DNA of 64,000 nucleotides from Streptomyces sp. NBC_00582. GTDB lineage: Bacteria > Actinomycetota > Actinomycetes > Streptomycetales > Streptomycetaceae. Below the pieces are notes generated by a model. That model had not been told where the DNA came from, did no database searches, and saw only the letters and a program-made list of their open reading frames with translations. A program made the translations under genes and the position numbers. Each line of letters opens with the position of its first letter. The stretch's first letter is position 1. The stretch is taken from positions 5,766,001 through 5,830,000 of the forward strand of contig NZ_CP107772.1 of the NCBI RefSeq assembly GCF_036345155.1, read 5' to 3'. Shown here one piece after another: positions 16,881 through 26,311 of the stretch.

Positions 16881-17104
16881 GGCATATGAGGGTAGGCGGA
16901 GTGCGGGGAGCCCGGAGGAGTCCGGGGATCCGGCGGGGGACGCCCCCGAGGCTCGAACGGTTGAGCGACCCGGGTAACGCTCAGGCAAAAATCCCCTCCC
17001 CCGCGGCCCCGCCAGGAATGGGAACACCTCCCTCCGGCGTTCCAGCCCCCTGGGAGGCTTCCGCCCCCTCCGTCCGGCATGCCCGCAGCAAGGAGGAACG
17101 CCAC

Positions 17105-18442
17105 GTGAGCCACTACGCCAGCAGGCTCGGGCGTCGCTCTGCGGCAACGCCCCCGCGGCTCAGGCTCCACCGCCGCCCCCGCCGTGTCGCGATGCTCTCC
17201 GTGCACACCTCACCGCTCCACCAGCCCGGCACCGGCGACGCCGGCGGCATGAACGTCTACATCGTGGAGCTCGCCCAGCGCCTCGCCGCGATCAACATCG
17301 AGGTGGAGATCTTCACGCGCGCGACCGCCGCCGCGCTCCCCCCGAAGGTGGAGATGGCCCCCGGCGTCCTCGTCCGCCACATCGACGCCGGCCCCTACGA
17401 GGGACTCAACAAGGAGGACCTCCCCGCCCAGCTCTGCGCCTTCACCCACGGCGTGATGCAGGCCTGGGCCGGCCACCGCCCCGGCCACTACGACCTCGTC
17501 CACTCCCACTACTGGCTCTCCGGCCACGTCGGCTGGCTCGCCGCCCAGCGCTGGGGCGCCCCCCTGGTGCACGCCATGCACACCATGGCCAAGGTCAAGA
17601 ACGCCAACCTCGCCGACGGCGACACCCCCGAGCCCGCCGCCCGGGTCATCGGCGAGACCCAGATCGTCGACGCCGCCGACCGGCTCATCGCCAACACGGC
17701 GGAGGAGGCCGACGAACTCGTCCGGCACTACAGCGCCGACCCCGGCAAGGTCGCCGTCGTCCACCCGGGCGTCAACCTCGACCGCTTCTCCCCGGCCGAC
17801 GGTCGCGCCGCCGCCCGGGCCCGCCTGGACCTCCCGCAGGACGCGCTGGTCCCCCTCTTCGCGGGCCGCATCCAGCCCCTGAAGGCCCCGGACATCCTCC
17901 TGCGCGCCGTCGCCGCCCTCCTCGACACCCGCCCCGACCTGCGCTCCCGGATCGTCGTACCGATCGTCGGCGGCCCCAGCGGCAGCGGCCTCGCCAAGCC
18001 GGAGGGCCTGCAGAAACTGGCCGCCCGTCTCGGTATCGCGGACGTCGTGCGCTTCCGTCCGCCGGTCGGCCAGGAGCAGCTCGCGGACTGGTTCCGGGCC
18101 GCCTCCCTCCTCGTCGTGCCCTCCTACAGCGAATCCTTCGGCCTGGTCGCCATAGAGGCCCAGGCGGCGGGCACCCCCGTCCTCGCGGCCTCGGTCGGCG
18201 GCCTCCCCGTGGCCGTGCGCGACGGCGAGACCGGCTTCCTGGTCCAGGGCCACGACCCGGTCGCGTACGCGCGCGTGCTGGAACGCTTCGCCGACACCCC
18301 CGAACTGCCCGCCCGCATGGGCACGGCCGCCGCCGCCCACGCCCAGTCCTTCGGCTGGGACACGGCCGCGGCCGCCACCGCCGACGTCTACACGGCGGCG
18401 ACCCAGGCCCACCGCCGTCACGTACGCTCCCCCCATGGGTGA
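17105..18442 (+). CDS. mshA: D-inositol 3-phosphate glycosyltransferase MshA
   Basis: 445 aa GT4 (GT-B fold) glycosyltransferase. It joins UDP-GlcNAc to inositol 3-phosphate in the first step of mycothiol synthesis, the main low-molecular-weight thiol of actinomycetes. Visible hallmarks are [20 protein letters not shown] at the acceptor site, [15 protein letters not shown] in the C-lobe and the nucleotide-binding [20 protein letters not shown]. The start is the GTG at 17105 behind AAGGAGGA. The 3' end overlaps the next gene by 8 bp. Confidence 0.95.
   Translation: MSHYASRLGRRSAATPPRLRLHRRPRRVAMLSVHTSPLHQPGTGDAGGMNVYIVELAQRLAAINIEVEIFTRATAAALPPKVEMAPGVLVRHIDAGPYEGLNKEDLPAQLCAFTHGVMQAWAGHRPGHYDLVHSHYWLSGHVGWLAAQRWGAPLVHAMHTMAKVKNANLADGDTPEPAARVIGETQIVDAADRLIANTAEEADELVRHYSADPGKVAVVHPGVNLDRFSPADGRAAARARLDLPQDALVPLFAGRIQPLKAPDILLRAVAALLDTRPDLRSRIVVPIVGGPSGSGLAKPEGLQKLAARLGIADVVRFRPPVGQEQLADWFRAASLLVVPSYSESFGLVAIEAQAAGTPVLAASVGGLPVAVRDGETGFLVQGHDPVAYARVLERFADTPELPARMGTAAAAHAQSFGWDTAAAATADVYTAATQAHRRHVRSPHG
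18423..18428 (+). promoter_or_regulatory. -10 hexamer of a probable leaderless promoter for the YbjN gene
   Basis: TACGCT lies inside the last codons of mshA and ends 6 nt before the ATG at 18435. The YbjN gene could therefore be transcribed alone as well as with mshA. Confidence 0.45.
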
Positions 18443-18938
18443 CGCTCAGAAGAGTGCGGCGCAGGTCATCGAGGCGTACGCGGAGGACGCGGAGCTGGAG
18501 TGGGAGAGCCCCCGCCCCGGCTCCTACGTCATCCAGCTCCCCGGCACCCGCAAGCTGAAGACGACGGTCTCCTTCCTGGTCGGCCGGCACTCGCTCTCCC
18601 TCAACGCGTTCGTCATCCGCCACCCCGACGAGAACGAGCCCGGCGTCCACCGCTGGCTCCTGGAACGCAATCTCAAGCTGTACGGCGTGAGTTACGCCGT
18701 CGACCAGCTGGGCGACGTCTACGTCACCGCCCGGCTGCCCCTGTCGTCGGTGACCCCGGACGAGGTGGACCGGCTGCTCGGCCAGGTCCTGGAGGCGGCG
18801 GACGGCGCCTTCAACACCCTGCTGGAGCTGGGTTTCGCCTCAGCGATCCGCAGGGAGTACGCCTGGCGCGTCTCCCGGGGCGAGCCGACCCGCAACCTGG
18901 ACGCCTTCGCGCATCTGACGCAGCGGCCGGCCGACTGA
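18435..18938 (+). CDS. YbjN domain-containing protein
   Basis: 167 aa with the YbjN/type III chaperone-like alpha-beta fold ([41 protein letters not shown]). YbjN proteins are small cytoplasmic proteins with chaperone or regulatory roles and no defined reaction. It follows mshA with an 8-bp overlap, as I recall in other Streptomyces, which hints at a link to mycothiol or redox physiology but does not prove one. Confidence 0.88.
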   Translation: MGDAQKSAAQVIEAYAEDAELEWESPRPGSYVIQLPGTRKLKTTVSFLVGRHSLSLNAFVIRHPDENEPGVHRWLLERNLKLYGVSYAVDQLGDVYVTARLPLSSVTPDEVDRLLGQVLEAADGAFNTLLELGFASAIRREYAWRVSRGEPTRNLDAFAHLTQRPAD

Positions 18939-18963
18939 CCCGGGAGGGCCGGTTCTCCGGTTC

Positions 18964-19113
18964 TCAGGGGTGCGGCCGGTCGAGCCGGTCGGCGAACGCG
19001 CGCAGGGCGTCCGCCGGCCCCTTCCCGGTCGGCAACCGGTCGACTTCGGCGTCGAGTCCGTCGATGCGCCGGTTCAGTTCCTCGGGGTGCTTCCCGTACC
19101 CCCTGGTGATCAC
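18964..19113 (-). CDS. Small helical protein coupled to the AraC regulator
   Basis: A 49-codon frame with GTG at 19113 and TGA at 18964-18966. The peptide includes GYGKHPEELNRRIDGLDAEV and ends ALRAFADRLDRPHP; it is charged and helix-prone, with strong G/C third-position bias. Its GTG overlaps the TGA of the AraC gene (GTGA), a classic sign of translational coupling. I do not recognise the family. It may bind or modulate the regulator, or be a short separate domain. Confidence 0.65.
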   Translation of the reverse strand: MITRGYGKHPEELNRRIDGLDAEVDRLPTGKGPADALRAFADRLDRPHP

Positions 19114-19916
19114 CGGACGGAGGACTTCCGCGCGTACCGTCCCGGTGTGACCCCCACCGACTTCCGGAAGTGCCGCGTGAGATGGGACTGGTCGAAGAAA
19201 CCGGCCGCCGCGGCCACCTCGCCGGCCGGCATCCCGTCGAGCAGCAGCCGCCGGGCGCGCTCGACCCGGCGGGAGGTGAGGTACTGGTGGGGTGCGATGC
19301 CGTACGCGCCGCTGAACGCCCGTACGAGATGCGCCGGATGGGCCCGCAGGACCCGCGCCGCCTCCTCCAGGCCGACGCCCCGGACGACGGACGCGTCGAG
19401 GAGCTCGCGCAGCCGCCGGGCGAGGTCCGGGCCGGGACGCGGGGGCCCGGGCACGGCGGCCGACGGCCGCAGATGCGTGCGCAGCCGCTCGCCGACGAAC
19501 GCCAGCCTGCTCTCCGCCTCCAGTTCGTCCCCGGAGCGCGCGAGCGCGGTGTGCAACCGGCCGACCCGGTCCCTCAGCACGGGATCACGCAGATCGGGCC
19601 GGTCGACGGCGGCCCCGATGAGGTCCTCGCCGAGACGTGTGCCGTCGAGGTACAGGACCCGTTTGCGGAAGCCGTGCGGGGTGGCGGAGGAGCCGTTGTG
19701 CGGCACGTGCGGAGGGAGCAGGGTGACCGTGTCGTGCGGGGTGCCGTGCCGGTGCCGGTCGAGGTCGTACCGTACGGCCCCGTCGTCCACGATGAGCAGC
19801 GTCCACACGTCGTGCACGTGCATCGGGTACGCGTGCTCGGTGAAGTGGGCGTGGAAGACCTCCACGACGCCGGGGACGGCCGGGCGCCAGGCGGAGACTT
19901 CCTGCCGGGGGACCAT
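19110..19916 (-). CDS. AraC-family transcriptional regulator
   Basis: 268 aa. An N-terminal cupin-like AraC_binding domain (HVHDVWTLLIVDDGAVRYDL, VTLLPPHVPHNG) is followed by two C-terminal helix-turn-helix units (GLEEAARVLRAHPAHLVRAF and AAGFFDQSHLTRHFRKSVGV). The start is the ATG at 19916 with TACGTT ending 6 nt upstream, so it is probably leaderless. It diverges from the DUF2000 gene with 49 bp between starts, making that gene a likely target. Confidence 0.9.
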   Translation of the reverse strand: MVPRQEVSAWRPAVPGVVEVFHAHFTEHAYPMHVHDVWTLLIVDDGAVRYDLDRHRHGTPHDTVTLLPPHVPHNGSSATPHGFRKRVLYLDGTRLGEDLIGAAVDRPDLRDPVLRDRVGRLHTALARSGDELEAESRLAFVGERLRTHLRPSAAVPGPPRPGPDLARRLRELLDASVVRGVGLEEAARVLRAHPAHLVRAFSGAYGIAPHQYLTSRRVERARRLLLDGMPAGEVAAAAGFFDQSHLTRHFRKSVGVTPGRYARKSSVR

Positions 19917-19922
19917 GCAAAG

Positions 19923-19928
19923 AACGTA
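19923..19928 (-). promoter_or_regulatory. -10 hexamer of a probable leaderless promoter for the AraC gene
   Basis: TACGTT (minus strand) ends 6 nt before the ATG at 19916. Confidence 0.5.
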
Positions 19929-19965
19929 CAAGACGGGGTCGTACGACGCCCGGCAGTCTCGGAGC

Positions 19966-20412
19966 ATGAGCGACGACGCACCCCTCGAACCCCTCGCACC
20001 CCTCCGCTTCGACACGAAGATCGCCGTCCTGCTGCGCGAGGACCTGGAGACCTGGCAGCGCCTCAACGTCACCGCCTTCCTCGTCAGCGGCCTGGGCACC
20101 CAGGTCCCCGAGGTGATCGGCGAGCCGTACGAGGACGGCGACGGCGTGCCCTCCCTGCCGATGTTCCGCCAGCCGGTGCTGGTCTTCGAGGGCACGAAGG
20201 AGACGCTGGCCGCGGCCCACGCGCGCGTGCTGTCCCGTTCCCTCCCGCGCGCGGTGTTCACCGGCGATCTCTTCGCCACCGGCAACGACCGCGACAACCG
20301 CGCCGCGGTACGGGCCGTGCGGACGGCGGACCTGGATCTGGTGGGGCTCGCGGTGTACGGGCCGCGGAACGCGGTGGACAAGGTGATGAAGGGGGCGCGG
20401 ATGCATCCGTGA
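19966..20412 (+). CDS. DUF2000 family protein
   Basis: 148 aa with the DUF2000 pattern: FDTKIAVLLREDLETWQRLN, then LPMFRQPVLVFEG, then the late LVGLAVYGPRNAVDKVMKG. The family has a peptidyl-tRNA-hydrolase-like fold and no established function. It is transcribed away from the AraC regulator. Confidence 0.85.
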   Translation: MSDDAPLEPLAPLRFDTKIAVLLREDLETWQRLNVTAFLVSGLGTQVPEVIGEPYEDGDGVPSLPMFRQPVLVFEGTKETLAAAHARVLSRSLPRAVFTGDLFATGNDRDNRAAVRAVRTADLDLVGLAVYGPRNAVDKVMKGARMHP

Positions 20413-20435
20413 GGGTGTCCGCGCCCGCGACGGGA

Positions 20436-21788
20436 TCAGGCGCCGGTGCCGGTGCTAGTACCGCTACCGCTACCGCTACCGCTACCGGTGCCGGTCCGGA
20501 CGGCCCCCTTACGCTCGTCGGCCCTGCTCCCGTTCCCGTTCCCGCTCCCTCTGCCCGTCCCGCTTCCACCGCCGTCGACGGCGGGCTCCTCGGCCGGCAG
20601 ACGCCGCATCAGCACGGCGTACCCGGCCCCCGCGACCGTCCCCACGACCGCGCACGTCCCCCACAGCCACTCCGCCCCGAACCGGTCGATGACGAATCCG
20701 GACATCACCGGCGCGACAAGCGAGGCGACGGCCCAGGACAGGGTGTACATGCCCTGGTAGCGCCCGCGGCCGTGCGTGGGGGAGAGGGTGACGACGAGAC
20801 CGGTCTGGGTCGGCGCGTTGACGATCTCGGCGAGGGTCCACACACAGACGGTGAGCGCGAAGACGCCGACCGATCCGGCGAAGGCGGTGAGCCCGAAGCC
20901 GTACCCCGCGAGGACGGAGGAGATCACGAGCAGCCGCCGCGGATCCCGGTGCTCGATGAACCGGGTCACGGGGATCTGCAGGACGACGATCAGCACACCG
21001 TTGACCGCGATGGCCAGACCGTAGTCGGCGGGCGTGAACCCGGCGGCGCCCATCGCCACCGGCAGCCCCACGGACCCCTGCTGGAAGACGAGCGCGACGA
21101 GGAAGGACAGCCCGACGACACTCATGAACCGCAGGTCGCGCAGCACGGTTCCGAGCCCGACGGATTCCTCGTGAACGGCCTTGGCCTCCTGGGCCGGCCG
21201 TGACTCGGGCAGCTTGAGGAAGATGACGAGGGCGCACACGAAGGTCATCCCGGCCTCGAGCAGGAACCCGGCGCGGTAGCTGACCTCGGCGATGAACCCC
21301 GCCGCCATGGAGGAGACGGCGAAACCGAGGTTGATCGCCCAGTAGTTGAGGGAGAACGCCCGCACCCGGTCCTCGGGCCGCACGATGTCGGCCATCATCG
21401 CCTGCACGGCGGGCCGCGAGGCGTTGGACGCGGCACCGACGACGAAGGCGACACCGGCGATGGCGACGGGATCCGTGACGAACCCGAGCACGGCGACGGA
21501 CACGGCGGTGGCGGTCTGCGACAGCAGCAGGGTGGGCCGCCGTCCCATCCGGTCGGCCATCACGCCACCGCCGAGGGACGACACGACCCCGCCCAGCCCG
21601 TGCAGGGAGGCGACGAGCCCGGCGTAGGAGGCGGAGTACCCGCGGTCGAGGGTCAGATACAGCGCCATGAAGGTGGCGACGAACCCGCCGAGCCGGTTGA
21701 CGAGCGTGCTCGTCCACAGCCACCAGAACTCTCGGGGCAGCCCGGAGAGCGTTTCGCGGGCGGCACGTCTGAGCGCGGTGACGGACAT
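20436..21788 (-). CDS. MFS transporter with a Gly/Ser/Thr repeat tail
   Basis: 450 aa. About 12 hydrophobic segments with the MFS loop-2 motif [17 protein letters not shown] after the second. It is probably a drug/proton exporter; substrate unknown. The last 45 residues are a low-complexity polar tail (ending [14 protein letters not shown]) encoded by tandem hexanucleotides. Upstream, several GTAAG/CTTAC copies (about 21810-21840) form small inverted and direct repeats that could be a regulator site. Confidence 0.9.
   Translation of the reverse strand: MSVTALRRAARETLSGLPREFWWLWTSTLVNRLGGFVATFMALYLTLDRGYSASYAGLVASLHGLGGVVSSLGGGVMADRMGRRPTLLLSQTATAVSVAVLGFVTDPVAIAGVAFVVGAASNASRPAVQAMMADIVRPEDRVRAFSLNYWAINLGFAVSSMAAGFIAEVSYRAGFLLEAGMTFVCALVIFLKLPESRPAQEAKAVHEESVGLGTVLRDLRFMSVVGLSFLVALVFQQGSVGLPVAMGAAGFTPADYGLAIAVNGVLIVVLQIPVTRFIEHRDPRRLLVISSVLAGYGFGLTAFAGSVGVFALTVCVWTLAEIVNAPTQTGLVVTLSPTHGRGRYQGMYTLSWAVASLVAPVMSGFVIDRFGAEWLWGTCAVVGTVAGAGYAVLMRRLPAEEPAVDGGGSGTGRGSGNGNGSRADERKGAVRTGTGSGSGSGSGTSTGTGA
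20459..20488. repeat. Tandem TACCGC hexanucleotide repeat inside the MFS gene tail
   Basis: Four TACCGC units followed by TACCGG. Because the unit is 6 bp, copy-number change would lengthen or shorten the tail without a frameshift. Confidence 0.7.
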
Positions 21789-21925
21789 GGCGGAGCCCCC
21801 GTAGGTAAGTGTCGTAAGCGATGCTCAGAACTTACGAAGCCGGAGCCCGCGGAGGCGAGCCGATTAACAGAACCAGTCAACCGTCCGAGGAACGAGCAGG
21901 GGCGCACCGCATCAGGACGGTGGAT

Positions 21926-21931
21926 TACGCT
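21926..21931 (+). promoter_or_regulatory. -10 hexamer of a probable leaderless promoter for gpmA
   Basis: TACGCT ends 7 nt before the ATG at 21939. No Shine-Dalgarno sequence is present. Confidence 0.5.
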
Positions 21932-21938
21932 CATAGCC

Positions 21939-22700
21939 ATGGCCGACGCACCGTACAAGCTGATCCTCCTCCGCCACGGCGAGAGCGAATGGAACGCGAA
22001 GAACCTGTTCACCGGCTGGGTGGACGTCAACCTCAACGAGAAGGGCGAGAAGGAGGCGGTCCGCGGCGGTGAGCTCCTGAAGGACGCCGACCTCCTGCCC
22101 GACGTGGTCCACACGTCCCTCCAGAAGCGCGCCATCCGCACCGCGCAGCTCGCCCTCGAGGCGGCGGACCGCCACTGGATCCCGGTCCACCGCTCCTGGC
22201 GCCTGAACGAGCGCCACTACGGCGCCCTCCAGGGCAAGGACAAGGCCCAGACGTTGGCCGAGTTCGGCGAGGAGCAGTTCATGCTCTGGCGCCGCTCCTA
22301 CGACACCCCGCCCCCGCCGCTCGCCGACGACTCGGAGTTCTCCCAGGCCTCCGACGCCCGCTACGCCTCCATCCCCCCGGAGCTGCGTCCGCGCACGGAG
22401 TGCCTGAAGGACGTCGTCGTCCGTATGCTCCCCTACTGGTACGACGGCATCGTCCCCGACCTCCTGGCCGGCCGCACGGTCCTGGTCGCGGCCCACGGCA
22501 ACAGCCTCCGCGCGCTGGTCAAGCACCTCGACGGCATCTCCGACGCCGACATCGCGGGCCTGAACATCCCGACGGGCATCCCCCTCTCTTACGAACTCGA
22601 CGCCGACTTCAAGCCCCTGACCCCGGGCGGCACCTACCTCGACCCCGAGGCGGCCGCAGCGGCGATCGAGGCGGTCAAGAACCAGGGCAAGAAGAAGTAA
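21939..22700 (+). CDS. gpmA: 2,3-bisphosphoglycerate-dependent phosphoglycerate mutase
   Basis: 253 aa, the usual length for Streptomyces GpmA. It interconverts 3- and 2-phosphoglycerate in glycolysis and gluconeogenesis. Visible features are the phospho-acceptor His in [10 protein letters not shown], the acid ERHYGALQG and the second His in [11 protein letters not shown]. The start is the ATG at 21939, apparently leaderless. A clear hairpin terminator follows 13 bp after the stop. Confidence 0.97.
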   Translation: MADAPYKLILLRHGESEWNAKNLFTGWVDVNLNEKGEKEAVRGGELLKDADLLPDVVHTSLQKRAIRTAQLALEAADRHWIPVHRSWRLNERHYGALQGKDKAQTLAEFGEEQFMLWRRSYDTPPPPLADDSEFSQASDARYASIPPELRPRTECLKDVVVRMLPYWYDGIVPDLLAGRTVLVAAHGNSLRALVKHLDGISDADIAGLNIPTGIPLSYELDADFKPLTPGGTYLDPEAAAAAIEAVKNQGKKK

Positions 22701-22713
22701 GCCCGTACGAAGA

Positions 22714-22752
22714 AGCCCCCTACCTGCGGTTTTCCCGCTGGTAGGGGGCTTG
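22714..22752 (+). terminator. Terminator of gpmA
   Basis: AAGCCCCCTACC (22714-22725) pairs fully with GGTAGGGGGCTT (22741-22752), and the 15-nt loop can itself form a short GCGG/CCGC stem. Confidence 0.8.
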
Positions 22753-22848
22753 TCGTCGTCAGGTGTCGCTGGTGCTGAGGTGCCGGGATGATCTGCCTGA
22801 GCACATTGCGGATGCGCCTTTCGATTCGTTGCGAGCGGTGACGCGACG

Positions 22849-23949
22849 TCAGCGGGGCTTGGTGCAGAGGGCCGTGTCCGCTGCTGACTGGAGGTGGTGG
22901 AGGCTCGGGCCCTGGGCTGCCCATGTGGTCGTGTAGATCGTCACCGTGCCTCGGCCGCCCGTGGCGCGGCCGCCGGTGACCGAGTCGCCGGGGAGGTCGC
23001 CGCCGTGGCCCCAGTAGACGCCGCCGCAGGTGAGGGGGGTGGAGGCGATGCCGTAGCCGTAGCGGCTGCCGGCGGGGTAGGTGTCGCGGTTGCCGACGTC
23101 GGTGGTGTCCCGGGTCATGAGGCGCAGGGCCCAGCGGGGCAGGAGGCGGTTCTCGAAGAGGGCGTTCCAGAAGGTGTTCAGGTCCCGTGGCGTGGAGACC
23201 AGACCGCCCGACGCGCCGAACTCGTAACCGGGCAGCTCCGTCACATCCACCCGGCCCGCCTCCGGGTGCGCCGGGTGGACGCCGTAGTTGCGGGCGTGGG
23301 GGCCGCGCAGCGCCAGTTCGCCGGGGGCGGGCCAGTAGGTGTCGTCCAGGTGCAGCGGGCGCAGGATCACGCGTTCGACGTACGTGCGGAAGTCGACCCC
23401 GGACACCTTGTCGATCACCATGCCGAGGACCAGGTAGTTGGTGTTGGAGTAGCCCCAGTCGGACCCCGGGGTGAAGACGGGCGGCTGGGACAGGGCGAGG
23501 GCCAGATAGTCCTCCGGTGTGCCCGGGCTGTTCCAGTCGACCAGCGTCGCGTACTCCGGCAGCCCGCTCCTCTGCTTGAGCAACTGGCGTACGGTGATGG
23601 ACTGTTCGGCGAGCTGCGGGACGTACGCACCGGCGCGGTCGTCGAGCCGTATCCGCCCGTCCGCCACCAGACGCATCACGGCCGTCGCGGTGAACGCCTT
23701 GGTGTCGCTGGCCAGTCGGAACCGGCCCCGGGCGTCGACCATCGGGCGGCCCGAGTCGAGGTCGGCGACACCGGCCGTGCGGGTCACACGGCCGTCGTAG
23801 GCGAGCGCGCCCGGTACCCCGTCGCGGGACACCAGCAGGTCCAGTTGGTGTTGCACCGGGTCGCGTCGGTCGGCCGCCGCGAGGGGGGCCGATGCCCCGA
23901 CGAGGGTGGCGGCGAGCAGGACGGCGGCGGCGAGGCGGGTACGGTGCAT
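22849..23949 (-). CDS. Secreted serine hydrolase (R61-type DD-peptidase / class C beta-lactamase family)
   Basis: 366 aa with a signal peptide cut near APLAAA. The catalytic motifs are SDTK at residues 81-84 (SxxK), YSNTNY (YxN) and GHGGDLPG (HxG). This set is closer to the Streptomyces R61 DD-carboxypeptidase than to true beta-lactamases. It may trim peptidoglycan or hydrolyse esters. GGGGGAG precedes the ATG at 23949. Confidence 0.88.
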   Translation of the reverse strand: MHRTRLAAAVLLAATLVGASAPLAAADRRDPVQHQLDLLVSRDGVPGALAYDGRVTRTAGVADLDSGRPMVDARGRFRLASDTKAFTATAVMRLVADGRIRLDDRAGAYVPQLAEQSITVRQLLKQRSGLPEYATLVDWNSPGTPEDYLALALSQPPVFTPGSDWGYSNTNYLVLGMVIDKVSGVDFRTYVERVILRPLHLDDTYWPAPGELALRGPHARNYGVHPAHPEAGRVDVTELPGYEFGASGGLVSTPRDLNTFWNALFENRLLPRWALRLMTRDTTDVGNRDTYPAGSRYGYGIASTPLTCGGVYWGHGGDLPGDSVTGGRATGGRGTVTIYTTTWAAQGPSLHHLQSAADTALCTKPR

Positions 23950-24069
23950 GGTCTCCCCCTGGGTGGTCGGCCGGGCGGCTTCGCCCGCCGTCGACCCTGC
24001 CAGCCGCCCGGTGCCGGATCACTGCGACGCACCCCCGGAGTCGGGGTGGGGGCAGCACCACCCGTGGCG

Positions 24070-24789
24070 CTACAGCAGCCCCAGGTCTCCCAGTTCCTTG
24101 TGCAGGTCGGCCCGCGGATGACCGGCGGGAGCGGACGAGCCGGACGAGCCGGATGTGCCCGACGAGCCCGTCCGGGCCGGGGGAGTGCCGGTCGGGCGCT
24201 TACGGCGGTCGCGGTCGCGGAACAACCAGGCGCCCAGCAGCCCGCCGATGAGGCCGCCGAGATGGGCCAGCCAGCTGACGCCGGGCGTACCGGGCACGGC
24301 GACCGTCAGCATGTAGGCGAAGGACGCCGCCATCACGACGCCGATGAGGGTGTCTATGAGATGCCGGTCGAAGAGGCCGCGGACGACGACGTACCCGAAG
24401 TAGCCGAAGATCAGGCCGCTCGCGCCGACCGTCTCCACCCTCCCGCCCTCGAAGAACCAGACCGCCAGGCCGCTCGTCACCGCCACCAGCAGGCTCAGCC
24501 CCAGGAAACGCAGCACCCCCCGGTACGCGGCCAGGAACCCGAAGATGAACAGCGGCCCGGAGTTGCTCTCGATGTGGGCCCAACTCCAGTGCAGGAAGGG
24601 CGCGGTGAGGATGTGCGGCAGTGTGCCGAGGTCACCGGAGACCACACCGTACTCACGGGCCGGGGTGTAGTCGTCCGCGAAGTTCGCGAGCTGCACCAGC
24701 CAGACCAGCACCAGGAACCCGAACATCACGAAGAACGCCTTGCGCGCCTCCGCGACCGTCAATTGCGCGTCGGACGTCGGCCTGTCCAT
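24070..24789 (-). CDS. Rhomboid-family intramembrane serine protease
   Basis: 239 aa with about six membrane segments. The catalytic Ser is in GASGLIFGYFGY and the catalytic His in WLAHLGGLIGG. The conserved L1 region is present (HWSWAHIESNSGPLFIFG). Rhomboids cut transmembrane proteins inside the bilayer; the substrate is unknown. The C-terminal tail is disordered and Ser/Gly-rich. GGAGGGGGA precedes the ATG. Confidence 0.9.
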   Translation of the reverse strand: MDRPTSDAQLTVAEARKAFFVMFGFLVLVWLVQLANFADDYTPAREYGVVSGDLGTLPHILTAPFLHWSWAHIESNSGPLFIFGFLAAYRGVLRFLGLSLLVAVTSGLAVWFFEGGRVETVGASGLIFGYFGYVVVRGLFDRHLIDTLIGVVMAASFAYMLTVAVPGTPGVSWLAHLGGLIGGLLGAWLFRDRDRRKRPTGTPPARTGSSGTSGSSGSSAPAGHPRADLHKELGDLGLL

Positions 24790-24867
24790 GGTGAGTCCCC
24801 CTCCATGTCCCCCGCCACCTGCCGGACCTCCATCATGCAGGATTCCCCCCGGCGCACAATGATCCGC

Positions 24868-25116
24868 TCACACCTGGAGCGGAACCGGGTGGACCTCGTC
24901 GGCCTTGTGGCCCGTGCGTTCGTGGATGCGCTGGACCGCCTCCGCGGACGGGGCCTCGGAGAGGCAGTAGACGACGCCGGAGTCGGGGTCGGCCCAGGCG
25001 GACTCGAAGTGGACGCCCTCGTCCCCTTCTATGGCGAGGTCGTCCTGGTGGGCCTGGAGGAGCTGCTCCCGGGTGATGCCCTTCATGTCGTGGTGGACGT
25101 CCATGAACTTGGGCAT
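24868..25116 (-). CDS. DUF4242 protein, SCO4226-type nickel-binding
   Basis: 82 aa with a ferredoxin-like fold pattern (MPKFMDVHHDMKGITREQLL). It closely resembles SCO4226 of S. coelicolor, which I recall as a structurally characterised nickel-binding dimer. VHH near the N-terminus and HFESAW are candidate ligands. AAAGGGGGTG lies about 8 nt before the ATG. It is next to mtpA and phoU as in S. coelicolor. Confidence 0.85.
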   Translation of the reverse strand: MPKFMDVHHDMKGITREQLLQAHQDDLAIEGDEGVHFESAWADPDSGVVYCLSEAPSAEAVQRIHERTGHKADEVHPVPLQV

Positions 25117-25199
25117 GGTGTCCACCCCCTTTCCGCCGTCCGGCTCGCGTTCCTGTTCGTCCCTTCCATGCTGCGCCCGGCCCGGCCCTCCCGCGACAA

Positions 25200-25237
25200 G
25201 AGGGCGGGGCCCGGTGTGGTCACCGGGCCCCGCCCTC
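25200..25237. terminator. Strong hairpin terminator downstream of mtpA
   Basis: GAGGGCGGGGCCCGGTG, loop TGGT, then the perfect 17-bp complement. It ends the phoU-mtpA direction on the minus strand. Confidence 0.8.
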
Positions 25238-25256
25238 GTACGTACGACGACCGCGC

Positions 25257-25415
25257 TCAGCCGCACTGGCACGGGCTGCCCGACTGGCACCCGCAGCCGC
25301 ACCCCGAGCCGCACCCGCACGCGCCGATCAGCATCAGGTTCCTGATCTCGGCGGGCTGCTCGGTGGGGCGTTCCTGGGTGGGGTCGGGCTGCGGGGTGCT
25401 GGGGGACTCTGCCAT
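25257..25415 (-). CDS. mtpA: MtpA, metallothionein-like Cys-rich protein
   Basis: 52 aa. The N-terminal 30 residues are Pro/Glu/Gln-rich; the last 22 carry seven Cys in CxC spacing (ACGCGSGCGCGCQSG, then PCQCG). This matches mtpA of S. lividans/S. coelicolor, described as a metallothionein-like gene downstream of phoU and under Pho control. It probably binds Zn, Cu or Ni by thiolates. GGGAGGA precedes the ATG at 25415. It lies between phoU and a nickel-binding-type protein gene, which supports a metal role. Confidence 0.8.
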   Translation of the reverse strand: MAESPSTPQPDPTQERPTEQPAEIRNLMLIGACGCGSGCGCGCQSGSPCQCG

Positions 25416-25536
25416 GGGTTCCTCCCGGAGGCGTAGGGCCTGTGCCCATTTCATGCCCGTCCTGCCGGGCGCATCAACGGCGCACAGTGGCGCCCGCACG
25501 CCCTCCGGAAGCCCATCGCTCTCCTCCCCGGCGGAG

Positions 25537-26238
25537 CTACGCCCCCTCGATCCCGGTCGCCGGCTGGATGTCCGGCTGGATGTCGGGCTGCAGCTCGTCC
25601 GCGTGCTCACCCGTCACCAGGAACACCACACGCTTGGCGACCGCCACCGCGTGGTCGGCGAACCGCTCGTAGTAGCGGCCCAGCAGGGTCACGTCGACGG
25701 CCGTCTCGATGCCGTGCTTCCAGCGGTCGTCGATCAGGTGCTGGAACAGCGTGCGGTGCAGCAGGTCCATCGCGTCGTCGTCGGCCTCGAGCTGGAGTGC
25801 CAGGTCGACGTCCTTGGTGATGATGCACTCCGCCGCCTTCGCCATCAGGCGCTGCGCGAGCTGGCCCATCTCCAGGATCGTGGCGTGCAGGTCGCGCGGC
25901 ACCGCCCGGTTCGGGAAGCGCAGCCGGGCGAGCTTCGCCACGTGCTGGGCGAGGTCGCCCGAGCGCTCCAGGTCGGCCGACATCCGCAGTGAGGTGACGA
26001 CTATCCGCAGGTCGGTGGCGACGGGCTGCTGGCGGGCGAGCAGCGCGATGGCCTTCGCCTCCAGGTCGTGCTGCAGCTCGTCGACCTTCTGGTCGTTCTC
26101 GATGACGCTCTCGGCCAGCTTCAGGTCGGAGTCGAGGATGGCGGTCGTGGCGCGCCCGATCGCCGACCCGACCAGCCGGGCCATCTCCACCAGGCTGTCG
26201 CCTATCGAGTCAAGTTCCTCGTGGTACGCGTCCCGCAT
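25537..26238 (-). CDS. phoU: Phosphate signalling complex protein PhoU
   Basis: 233 aa all-helical protein with two PhoU repeats, each with an acidic metal-cluster motif (for example SADLERSGDLAQHVA and GRYYERFADHAVAVA). PhoU damps Pho signalling and transport when phosphate is ample. The C-terminus ends in a short repeat, QPDIQPDIQP. The ATG at 26238 has AGGGAA upstream. It diverges from phoRP across the PHO box. Confidence 0.95.
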   Translation of the reverse strand: MRDAYHEELDSIGDSLVEMARLVGSAIGRATTAILDSDLKLAESVIENDQKVDELQHDLEAKAIALLARQQPVATDLRIVVTSLRMSADLERSGDLAQHVAKLARLRFPNRAVPRDLHATILEMGQLAQRLMAKAAECIITKDVDLALQLEADDDAMDLLHRTLFQHLIDDRWKHGIETAVDVTLLGRYYERFADHAVAVAKRVVFLVTGEHADELQPDIQPDIQPATGIEGA

Positions 26239-26311
26239 CAGGATTCCCTCTCGTACGTACGTATGCTCCGGGGCGAACCCCACGGTGCCACGGTCCGCCC
26301 GCTACGCGTCG

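Noticed and set aside
25257..25415. MtpA as a ribosomally made modified peptide precursor
   Set aside because: The Cys-rich end could look like a core peptide, but there is no modification enzyme nearby and the phoU-linked gene is known as metallothionein-like.
22894..25992. 1032-codon plus-strand open frame antisense to the serine hydrolase, rhomboid and phoU
   Set aside because: Composition is that of an antisense shadow, and the minus-strand genes carry clear catalytic motifs and ribosome-binding sites.
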